From the NCBI GenBank assembly GCA_037126765.1, contig JBBCBC010000025.1:18408175-18472174 (forward strand): DNA of 64,000 nt, written 5' to 3'. The notes beneath the pieces were generated by a model. That model did no database searches. It had not been told where the DNA came from and saw nothing but the letters and a program-made list of their open reading frames with translations. A program made the translations under genes and the position numbers. Within the stretch, counting starts at the first letter, position 1. Every line of letters begins with the position of its first letter. The stretch comes from Stenogyne calaminthoides. Taxonomy: Eukaryota > Streptophyta > Magnoliopsida > Lamiales > Lamiaceae. Positions 9,564 to 19,558 of the stretch are shown here, one piece after another.

Positions 9564-12500
9564 TCAATCTTCTTCAGATTCAATCTCATCAGTTGGAGGG
9601 TCGAGATTGAACATTCCATAGTATCTTTTCTTCAGCTCCTCCCTTTCCTGAATGGTCCTTGCATCATTTCCTGTCAGCTCCAGATAGTTGGCTTGATCCA
9701 CAAAGTCTGCATGGATGAAATCGTAGATGATCATCCCATTTTTGAACTTGGGTGGAGGATACTTCATCTGTCCTGGAGCCTTCAACTGATATCCCAGAGT
9801 GTCAAATAAATCAAACCATTTTTGACAAATATCAGTGAAGTTCCTCAGAAGATATGCAATAAATGCATCATCTCTGTCAGCAGTAGGACGAGGCCAAACT
9901 TGTAGAACATCATAGTTGAATACAAATTCCCTCTTGGCAAGCTCCCATTTGTCATTCATCTCAATAGGCATCCACTTATCAGTATGGGGCCACTACCTCT
10001 TTCTTTATTTAGTGTTTCTCCTCCTCAGGACAAATCTCTTGCCTTTCTTGTCATCTCTGATCTTGACACAGACAAGACAACCTTTCTCTTCTTCCCAGCC
10101 TCAATTATCTTAACAGGATTATGCCAATCCCAGTTCATTCTCTTGGAGGCCAATCATATTCACTAAATCCCTCTTTGAAGAGTTCATCGGTTTCAGATTC
10201 TTCGCTCTTATGTGCCTCAACCTCAGAGAATTCCCCGGACAATCTTCTTCTGATTGGCTTTTCTACAGCAGGAATCACTTGGGATTCTTCAGGAATAGGA
10301 ATCAGGACACCATGATCCTCTCCCATCTTGCTTGACTCATGAGCCCTTTGCCGTTTTGCACGTTCCTGAATAACTTCAGCAGTAGCCTCAGGATGTACTG
10401 ACACTTCAGGTTGTTCCCTCTTTCCTTTGGATACAATAACTTCTTCAGCCGTCAGTAACTTCCCTTCCATAGCTGGCAGCTTCGTGAGCATATCATAACT
10501 TTCCCCCTTTTTGGCATCATAATTGACCAATATTTCAGAAAGGGTTCGGTCCATGTGTAGCTGCTCATGCCCAACTGATCAAAGTTCAGCAGCAATGTGG
10601 AAGCAAGACCACCATAAGTAGTCTGTATCTTGGTCATGAGTGATGAACTCATTTCCTCAACAGCTGCCTTAATCAATTCTTCGGTTCTGGTCTTCATCAA
10701 ATCCTCAAGCATACTTGTCCTCAATACAAACTTCTTCTCCATTTCTGCTAATACATCTCTAGATACATCCCCCAGTCTAGCATGCATCTCAGTAAATTTA
10801 TTATCAATAGATGTAGACAATGAAGTTACCTTATCGGCCTTAACCATAGATATGTTAAGCATTTCAACCATTGTGTGCTGAGATGTTTGAGCTTCAGTAA
10901 TCTTGGAAAGTTGATCAACTAGAGGCTCGAGCTTCGAAATCTGATCAACAATTGGCTCAAGGTTGGTCAACTTTTCTAGAATAGGCGTAAGATCAACAAC
11001 GGGTGGTGGAGGAATAGGAATCTCAGCATCTGTCTGCACCCCTGTATCAGCCATTTCTATGATCTCCACCTCAGGCTCCAATGGGTACTTGACAGTCTGG
11101 CCAAATGTGATCATTTGCAAGGGCGGAGCATCCTGAGGTTGTTCCCCCTGAAGTGTAGCCTCAACACTTGAACCATCTTCTTTCATCATGTCCCCATCAG
11201 GAAAGATATTTGCGGATTTACCCTGAGTGGGATCCTGATCTTCTTCGTCCTGATCTCCTTTTTCACCTTCAGCTTGAGTGGCTGGCTCTTTCTCAACAAT
11301 TTTCCTTAGCACGAGTTGGTTACACTCTGCTGGCTTTATCCTTGGCCTCCTCTTCCCCAATCCTGAGAAGGCATCAAGCTCTGCCACTTCCTCAGCCCAA
11401 AACTCCTCGCCCCTGAAGTTGCCAATCCTGAGCATCATAGCAAAAGATTGATTGACAATCAACATGGCGGTCTTCAGCCTAAACAACATATCCTGAAGGT
11501 CAGGATAGTTCATCAAATTTGGATACTTGTCCAGCACAAACCTTTCTGCCTTCTGTCTCCACTCCTTCTCTTCAGCCTCACCTTTCCTGAGTTCAGGACC
11601 AGGTGCCTCATCTTCAGAGCTAGAATGAGCCTCTGAAGGAATGGAAATATATGACTCTGAGGGGTGTGAGGGTGGGAGGATAATTTGGCTGTCTTCAACA
11701 GGTTTTTGGGAACCTGCGAAGATTTCCTGGGTAATCCTATCATCGCCAATACTGGTACCAAGTACCTCAGTAAAGACGTCCTCTTCTCCTTCACCTCCTA
11801 AAGGAATTAAGACTTGAGTGGTTTCAGCCACAGTTGCCTGAGAGACAGCTTTGGCAAGTGTATCAAGAGGGGATTTTACTCCAGACTCTTGTTCCCGGAT
11901 GGTTTTGAGCTTCCTTTTCTTCTTCTTCTTCTTCTGCTCTTCCTAAGCCTTCTTTTACTCCCCGATCTCCCTTTTTACCCTCAGTAAATCAAGAGATTTC
12001 TTCCTCCTCTCTTCTTCTCCTAAACGCCTCAGGAAGTTTTACTGATGTTGTCCTGACTGGTTTCTGGACAACCTCAGCAATCACAACATCATCCTGATCA
12101 GAACTGGAATCGTCCTGATCCTCAGGTTCCTCCTGAGCCATCGAGCCTTGGCTTCCTGACGGAATAGCCTTTCGTTTCTGGGATTTTGGCTTCCTGAACA
12201 TGATCCTATTCCGGGAAAATTCCACTCCAGATAACAAGAACATGTTATCTCTGGGCAAGGTTTCGATTAGAAAACTAATCTTTGTCCCAAACAATACCTT
12301 CCCATTCTTGGTGAATGCACTTTTTGCATACTTCAGCTTCTGATTTTGGTGAAGAATGCAGTCCACCAAGAATTTCAACCAGTTGAAGTCCATAGAGGGT
12401 GAGTCCTCTATTGCAGCCATGAGCCTCAACTTATTTCTGCTCACTTGCTCCAGACTTCCAGAAGTGCTCAATCAAGCACTTGGCCACAATATCAATCAAT

Positions 12501-12972
12501 ACTCTGTATTTTGGCTGTAAACACCGTTTATGCAGAGCCCCTTTCAACCCCACCTTAGTTTATGCAAAACGGTCCAAAATTTTGGTTGTTCTCTTCCAGA
12601 CATATAAAATGCTGGATCTTCTCCTTTATCGTTTAATTCAAACTCATAATTAATATCTTCTAAAGAGAGTATCACCTGCTTGGTGCAAACCACCTCTGCT
12701 TTTGATTTTGCATAAGTTCCGAAACTTAGCTGCGAAACCAGTCCTCCCCGTCCTCCTTCTCGAAGGTTAATGACAAATTGCAACACCTCTTGACATCGTT
12801 CGGAATCCGGCATATTGCTCACCAGCCGTGACAATCGAGCCATTCGCAACATGTTTAACGCCTCTTCTTCCACCATAGTAGCTTTATTGTCGATCATGGC
12901 TACTACATGTTCAAAGTACGGCTTCTCTGTCTCCGCAAGAACTTTGATCATCGAGTAATTAGGAAACTCCAT
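9564..12972 (-). pseudogene. Large extra 3' ORF of element A (env-like position)
   Basis: This broken ORF lies between RNase H and the 3' LTR, where Sireviruses can carry an ORF called env-like. Modules in order are: an N-terminal globular part from ATG 12972 (MEFPNYSM...); a segment with NQKLKYAKSAFTKNGKVLFG; a basic KKKKKKRKL stretch near 11910; a helical module with DKYPNLMNYPDL and FRGEEFWAEE; a proline/acidic linker and a coiled-coil-like part with repeated LxxL patterns; MDRTLSEI...YDAKKGE near 10540; and a C-terminal module (SLKAPGQ-like, RRYYGMFN) ending at 9564. The N-terminal pattern, a hydrophobic stretch before a D-rich LP-like motif, recalls plant transposon proteins. No signal peptide or membrane span is evident, so an envelope role is unproven. 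Several frameshifts and stops break it. Fragments B, C and D share its modules. Confidence 0.75.
10501..10512 (-). promoter_or_regulatory. Internal polypurine tract inside the 3' ORF
   Basis: On the minus strand AAAAAGGGGGAA is embedded in codons for AKKGE. The same purine run occurs at the equivalent site in element B (30060-30072) and fragment D (48292-48304). It equals the core of the LTR-adjacent tract of B. Sireviruses are known to carry more than one polypurine tract near the 3' LTR, so a second plus-strand priming site is plausible. Confidence 0.55.
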
Positions 12973-13565
12973 TTCGAGAGAAATTTCTGGGTAGTGAGAA
13001 ATGAGGGTTTTTGACGAGAAGTGTTTTTAGGATTTTGAATCGTTTGAGTTTAAAATGATGAATGAAGGTAAACAGTTGGTTTATATATGATTTTGAAAAA
13101 CATATACCAAGGGATGTGATTAAATCTTGGAAAAAAAATATAATGAATGACTGAGATTTAATCGGATTTTAAAGAAAATCTTGAGAGTATGACTATTTTT
13201 GGCTAATTTTCTGGACAATAGGAAACTAGCAGTTTATAGGTTGACAAATGGCTGTTTCACGGAAATCGAGATGACTGTTCGTATTTTCTTAGTCAAAGAC
13301 AATTCAAACATTCCCGCTTTAAAAGTTCAGGTCTTTTGTCATTTATTTCAAATGATTACTGAATAATCCCTTGTGAAATAAATGCTACTAAATTTAATGC
13401 ATGTATCAATATTGTTTCAGGATTATTTGGCCGTATAATCCTTACTGAATACTGACCGTGACAAAATTTGTCCTGAGTCTCAGTTTCCATCCTGATAAAA
13501 TTTTGTCCTGAGTTATTCCTCCTGAATAACTGCATGCCCTTGAAGGACTTCTTCTTCAGTGAAAT
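12973..13565 (-). other. Pol to 3'-ORF spacer of element A
   Basis: This stretch of about 590 bases has no ORF with a recognisable domain. It holds the TATA-like box described above, and near 13410-13520 repeated TCCTGA motifs (minus strand TCAGGA) of the kind found throughout the element. Confidence 0.6.
13078..13089 (-). promoter_or_regulatory. TATA-like box upstream of the 3' ORF of element A
   Basis: On the minus strand CATATATAAACC lies about 106 bases upstream of the ATG at 12972. A C/A-rich, ATG-poor leader (TTCATTCATC..., AACCCTCATTTCTC...) lies between them. This layout resembles a plant core promoter and could give the 3' ORF its own transcript. It is inferred from sequence only. 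Confidence 0.45.
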
Positions 13566-15387
13566 TCATTCACCTAGATCCAACATACCCAATTCAACTG
13601 ATAGTTCCTGAAATCTTAATTCAGCCAAAGGTTTAGTCAAGATGTTAGCTCTCTGCTTATCAGTATGAATTTTCTCCATCCTAATGTACTTTTTCTCAAC
13701 ATGATCTCTGATAAAGTGATGTCTAATATCAACATGCTTACATCTGGTGTGTAATATCGGATTTTGTGTAATATCAATTGCACTATTGTTGTCACAAAAT
13801 ATAGGTACTTCATTGGCTACAACCTTATAATCCCTCAATTGTTGTATGAGCCAAAAAATCTGTGCACAACAACTTCCTGCAGCCATGTATTCAGCTTCAG
13901 TAGTACTGGTTGCTACTGAGGTCTTTTTCTTTGAAAACCATGATATCAGCTTACTTCCAAGAAATTGACAAGTTCCTGTAGTAGATTTCCTGTCAATTCT
14001 ACAACCACCATAATCAGCATCTGAATAACCAGTTAATTCATGGTTATCATCAGCTGGATACCATAATCCTCTATTCACAATGCCTTTAAGATATTTTAAA
14101 ATCTTTTTGGCAGCCTCCATGTGACTAGCCTTGGGATTAACTTGGTATCTTGCACATATCCCAACAGCAAAAGTAATGTCAGGCCTACTTGCTGTGAGAT
14201 ATAGCAATGATCCCTCTATAATCAGTGTGATTTACTAACTTGCCTTCAGGATCAGGATCCATCTTGTAGTTAGTGTTCATAGGAATTCTAACTGCATTGC
14301 AATTCTGTACACAATACTTAGCAATCAGATCTCTGGTGTACTTTCCTTGATTAATGAATATTCCTTCCTTAGTTTGTTTCACCTGAAGTCCTAGAAAGAA
14401 ATTCATCTCCCCCATCATAGACATCTCAAACTTTCCTTTCTTCAGAGCAGAAAACTTCTCACACATCTGATGATTAGGAGATCCAAATATGATGTCATCC
14501 ACATAAATCTGAATTAGTAAGATATCCTTCCCATCTTCTATCCTGAACAAAGTCCTATCAACAATTTCTTTGATAAAACCATGGTCATTAAGAAATTGAG
14601 AGAGAGTATCATACCATGCTCTGGGTGCTTGCTTTAGACCATACAATGCTTTCCTGAGCCTGTAAACTTGGTCATTCTGATAAAATCCTGGAGGTTGTTC
14701 TACATAAACCTCTTCCTTAAGCACACCATTCAGAAATGCACTTTTCACATCCATCTGATAGACTGTCAATCTCATATGAGCAGCATATGCAAGGAACAAT
14801 CTGATAGCTTCTAGTCTTGCAACAGGTGCAAAGGTTTCATCATAATCCAAGCCTTCTTCTTGGGAATAACCTTGTGCAACTAGACTTGCCTTGTTTCTTA
14901 CAATGTTGTTGTTTTCATCTCTCTTGTTCTTGAACAACCACTTAGTTCAAATCACATTGTGTCTCTTAGGTCTGTCCACTAGCTCCCAAACTTCATTTCT
15001 TGTAAACTGATTCAGCTCTTCTTGCATAGCAGTAATCCAGAATGAATCTTGAAGAGCTTCTTCAATCTCAGTAGGTTCCTTTTCAGATAGGAAGCAGCAA
15101 AACAAAGAACTTTCTCCATGGAACCATCTTGTTTTAACACCTTCTAATAAATCACCCACAATCTGACTTGTAGGGTGACTATCCAACCATCTTCTCCTTG
15201 ATGTTCCCCCTTCAGTAGTATCCTCAACATCAGAAATGTTAGTTTCAGGTAATTCATCAAACTCAGGGAACAACAGAAAATGAGAGAGTGAATCATCTTC
15301 CTCAGGGGAAATTCCATTCAGAACATTGTCAATGATATTTGTTCCCCCTTGGTTGATAGATTCAGAGTTTGCCTCAGCTGTGACCAC
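13566..15387 (-). pseudogene. Copia RT and RNase H of element A (broken)
   Basis: RT reads from about 15090: EEALQDSFWITAMQEEL, a TGA at 14947-14949 in place of Gly, then KNKRDENNNIVRNKASLVAQ, TFAPVARLEAIR, YQMDVKSAFLNG, LYGLKQAPRAWY and the catalytic YVDDIIFG. A frameshift near 14207 separates the RNase H part (MLYLTASRPDITFAVG..., GYSDADYGGC, STTEAEYMAAG, CDNNSAI, TRCKHVDIRHHF). The tail LAELRFQELSVELGMLDLGE closes at TGA/TAG near 13566. The catalytic Asp pair of RT and the RNase H acidic residues are present, so only the stop and frameshift block this part. Element E carries the same RT sequence open up to its break. Confidence 0.93.
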
Positions 15388-15453
15388 ATCTTCATTGGCA
15401 TTACATACCTGAGTCTGAACTGGTGTATGTTCAGATTGGTCAGCTTCAGTGTG

Positions 15454-17010
15454 TTAGCTTTCCTTCAGAGGAGAACTATTGTCCTGAGTTTCACCATCCT
15501 GAGTGTTTCCATCCTGAGCTTCTTTATCTGAGTCTGATTCACTCCATTCATAGAAAGTGATTGACTTCTTCTTTTTAGGCTCAGAGGATGTTTTATCATT
15601 CTTCTTCAGGCTAAGTCTGGTGATTCTCTTGATCAGATCTCCCGAATCATGTTCTTGTTTCTTATGAACACAAATAGATTCATCAAAAACAACATGAGGT
15701 GTTTCTTCCACAATAATAGGGCCCCCTGGGTTGTAAACTCGAAGGCTTTTATTGACTTGAAATATCCTAAGAATATTCCTTCATCAGCTTTGCTATCAAA
15801 AGTTTTCAACAGATCTTTACCATTAAAGTGTATGAAACACTTGCAACCAAACACACGAAAGAAAGAAACAATAGGCTTCCTTTTATTCCACAGCTCATAA
15901 GGTGTTTTTCCTTGATTCTTTGTCAGCATGGATCTGTTCTGAGAGTAGCATGCAGTGTTAATAGCTTCAGCTCAAAATCTCTTGGGATGTCATCTTCAGC
16001 AATCATTGTTCTTGCAGCTTCTTTCAGAGTCCTATTTCTTCTTTCAGCAACACCATTCTGTTGTGGGGTCCTTGCAGCTAATGTTTCATGAGCTATTCCA
16101 TTTGCTGCACAATAATCAGATATAATATGGTTGATAAATTCAGTGTTTTTATCTGATCTGATTTTGACCACACTCAGATTCTTTTCAGTACTGAGCCTTT
16201 TCAGTAATTCAGGCAGTTTTGTCTGAGTCTCTTTCTTACTGAGTAAGAATATGACCCAAGTATATCTAGAGTAGTCATCAACTACCACAAGTGTATATTT
16301 CCTGCCATTTGTACTCACAGGTGTTACTGGACCAAAGATATTCATATGTAACAATTGCAGTATTCTGTCAGTAGACACTTCTACTTTGCTTTTGAATGAT
16401 GCTCTGATTTGTTTTCCTTTCTGATAAACATCACATATATGATCTTTGCTGAACACTTCATTAAGTAACCCCCTCACAAGTGCTAATCTTGCAAGTTTGT
16501 TCAGGGTTTTGAAGTTTAAGTGATTCAGTCTTTTGTGCCACAGCCAACTGGTATCAGTAGAACTTTTTGCAACCAAACATGTATCCTTAGGAGTTAATTT
16601 CCAATTAGCAAGATACACATTTCCTTTTCTAGCACCAGTCAGTAATGTTTTTTGTGAAATACTGTCTTTCACATAACATAAGTTCTTTGAGAACTCAACG
16701 CTGAATCCTTTGTCACAGAATTGACTGATAGAAAGTAAATTATGCTTTAAACCAGAAACATAAGAGACACCATGGATATGAATAGAGTCCACTTCAAGTG
16801 TTCCATATCCTTCAGTCTGTCCTTTGGAGTTATCTCCAAAAGTAATCTGAGGGTCTTTTTGTTCAACATAGTCAGTGAGTAATTGTTTATATCATGTCAT
16901 ATGTCTTGAACATCCACTGTCCAGATACCATGCATCAGGAGCCATTTCACTTCCACTCATTAGGGCTATGTTGTCTTCATTCAGCTCAGTGCCCTTTTCC
17001 TTTACCTGAA
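15454..17010 (-). pseudogene. Copia protease and integrase of element A (broken)
   Basis: The protease active site WYLDSGCSRHM lies at about 16910-16945 and is followed by an in-frame TGA. From 16792 the gag-pre-integrase segment (HGVSYVSGLKHNLLSISQF) leads to the zinc-binding region (LWHKRLNHLNFKTL ... HICDVYQKGK). Its last Cys is Tyr (16434-16436). In the catalytic core the first Asp is Asn (HMNIFG, 16340-16342); the second Asp (SDKNTEF) and the Glu (GVAERRNRT) remain. A frameshift lies near 15930 and a TAA near 15454. Integration from this copy is impossible. Confidence 0.92.
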
Positions 17011-17017
17011 AAATAGA

Positions 17018-17644
17018 TCAGGCCTTAGGTACCCATTTGGTGTAGGGTCCTACCAGGTTAGCTGTACCTTTTGGAACCCAAATCTGCCTGATAACTCTAA
17101 TTACTTTAGAGTGGCTGATTTGTCTCCCATAAACATCTACATACACATTCACCACCCTAGGTACCTTGGCAGTACCCTGTGTATGAGTGCCAGCCTTAAC
17201 ATGCACATGAGCCTTAGAATTCTTCTTGGGTTCAGGCCTTTTGTTCCAATGCTTTGGCCTTGGTGCAGCTGGTCTATGTCTCTGCTGACTTGGGTTCAGG
17301 AAACCTTTACCCTTAGGCAAGTGGGGTTTAGGTTGCCTGTATTGAAATTGTGGTCTTTCAGTAGCTTGAGGACTTGGTCTCTTCAGTTGAGAATATCTCT
17401 GCTGAGTGTTTCTCTTCTGAAGATTCCTTTGATGGTTCAGTGCAGATTTCTTCAGGTTGGTATTCTTAGCCTGAGGCTTCGAAGTACTGGCCTGAGGATT
17501 TCCTACTGAGTGTTCAGGTTTTCTAGCCTTTTCCTGAGGTTTGGGCTTTCTTTCCTGAACCTTCAGTTTTTCTGAAACCATAGGTCCTTTACCCTTGTCT
17601 AAAACACGAGGTTGTTCTTCAATAAGAAGATAAATACAAACCAC
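17018..17644 (-). pseudogene. Basic gag-to-protease linker of element A
   Basis: A 208-codon stretch is rich in K, P, Q and R (PKPQEKARKPEHS..., PHLPKGKGFLNPSQQR...) and ends in IRQIWVPKGTANLVGPYTKWVPKA. It sits between the gag coiled-coil and the protease in the same order as 55420-55951 of element E. The high basic content suggests nucleic-acid binding. The ATG at 17644 is not a natural start; the polyprotein would have read through from gag. Confidence 0.75.
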
Positions 17645-17736
17645 CGGTTTAACAAAGACAGTCTTAGTGCTACTGGAAGAAGCAACATTCAGAAGACCTT
17701 GTGAGATTCCCCCTGGATTGTATCCAAATCCAGCCT

Positions 17737-19434
17737 TTATAGTTGCAGGTCTTGATAACTCTGAATTTCATCTATTGCTTTAGATGCAGAATTCAATAGA
17801 GCTAACTTTCTTCTCAAGCTATCCTCACTTTTCTTTATAGTTTCATGCTTCTCAAAGAGGTCATTGAATTCAGTCCTGATATGCTGATTTTCCTCAGTGG
17901 ATTTCTCTAATTTTCCATTCAGGGTCTCTATCACTTTCTCCTTTTCTGAGAGTTGTACTTTCAGAACATCTAGTTCATCAGTAGTTCCCATTAATTGAGA
18001 AGTGATCTCAGCAGTATTAGAGTCTTTCCACCTCAGATTTTCAGCAATCAGTTCCTTATTCTGCTCTTGAGTTTCTATGAGCAGTTCTTGTAACACAGAA
18101 TAGTCCTTCATAAGATTCTCAAAAGAATCCATCAGGTCAAAATTACTGGTTACAGATGAACTTGAAAACTCAGGTGCTTGTGTAGGAGAACTAACAGAGA
18201 TAGAAGAATTTACCTCCTCAATAGCAACAAGGCAGACATCATCACTGTCACTATCTGAGAACATCTCCTCTGAAGAGCTGGATCCTTCTTCATATTGTTC
18301 TTCTTCTTCAGCAATCATAACCTTTTTGCTAGAGATCTTTATGTCTCTTTTGGCTTGTCTCTCCTTTCTTTCCTTGGCACTCAGCTCAGGATAATCATAC
18401 TGGAAATGACCTTTCTTCTGACAGTTATAGCATCTGTTGGCATCATCATCCTGATCACTTTCCTCCTTGGTTTTGGAGTCCTTCTTTCTGGATGAGGATC
18501 CTTCCGCTTTGTGGTCCTTCCTTCTTTCAGTGGACTTGTCCTCAGCTTCTAAGTTATTCCTGTTCCTGTACCTGTTGTTCTTATAGTACTTCTTGTACTT
18601 TCCATATATGCTATTGAGTCTTTCAAACCTCCTTGCCAACAGTACTAGCTTATCCTCTTGCTCATCCTGATTTTTGGCAAGTGAGTTATCAGACTCTCTA
18701 GCTTTACATGATTTCTCTTTTTCTTTGAAAGCCACATTCTTGCTAGATGAATATTCATCTTTGCTATCAGATTTCTTAGTTTTCTTATCAATCACAAATT
18801 CATAAGCTTTCAGTTTAGAGAAAACTTGTTGGTATGGCATAAAATCAATATTCTTGGTGTTTTCAATCACCACAGCATGTATATCCCATTTCTTAGATAA
18901 TCCTCTAAGAATTTTCAGTGCCACTTCTCTTTGTGGGTATCTTTTCCCAAGAGCATTCAGATCATTCATAATACTTGTGAATCTGACTTCTAGTTTGTCA
19001 ATGGATTCACCATCTACCATTTAAAAGTTGTCAAACTTTGCAATGGCAACAAAAAGTTTATTCTCTTTGATATGATTTGTGCCTTGACACATGATAGCAA
19101 GTGTGTCCCATATTTCTTTGACAGTTTCACAGTGAGAAATCATCCCCATAACACCATCATCAATAGTGTTGTATATAGTATCTTTAGCAATATAGTCTAA
19201 GTTGACTAACTTTCTCTCATCAGGAGTAAGTTGGTCATCAGGCTTAGGAAATTCATCTCTGGGATCATCTTTCTCAGCATCAGTGATTCTGGGATTCACA
19301 ACAGTGTACTTAAATGGTCCTTGAGAGACCACTCTCCACATTCTTTCAGGCTTAGAATACAGATGTGCCTGCATTCTCAATCTCCATAGGTCATAGCTCT
19401 CAACAGAGAACATAGGAAGTTTCTTAGAAGGCAT
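17737..19434 (-). pseudogene. Gag of element A, defective zinc knuckle
   Basis: The ATG at 19434 begins MPSKKLPMFSVESYDLWRLR, the start of a copia gag (UBN2-type) domain with the later motif MGMISHCETVKEIWDTLAIMCQG. A TAA at 19021-19023 interrupts it before VDGESIDKLEVRFTSIMNDL. The zinc knuckle CYNCQKKGHFQYDY (about 18391-18432) has Tyr where the last Cys of CX2CX4HX4C is expected. An acidic serine-rich part (EEGSSSSEEMFSDSDSDD) and a long coiled coil (18120-17760) follow. The long gag with a C-terminal coiled coil is typical of Sireviruses. Confidence 0.92.
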
Positions 19435-19544
19435 GATGAATGAGCCTTGTAAGATATCAGCAGTAAGATCTATTCAGTAGACCACCAAAGTCTTTCAACA
19501 ATCAAGACTATGGCTACCAAAGCAAGTGGTCAAAATGAACCATT

Positions 19545-19556
19545 GCTCTGATACCA
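19545..19556 (-). other. Primer-binding site of element A
   Basis: On the minus strand TGGTATCAGAGC begins two bases after the LTR end CA (19559-19560 on the plus strand as TG). It is complementary to the 3' end of initiator tRNA-Met, the usual copia primer. Confidence 0.9.
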
Positions 19557-19558
19557 CT

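Noticed and set aside
9564..12972. Retroviral-type envelope protein
   Set aside because: The ORF is in the env position, but no signal peptide, membrane span or other envelope feature is seen, so I kept only the positional label.
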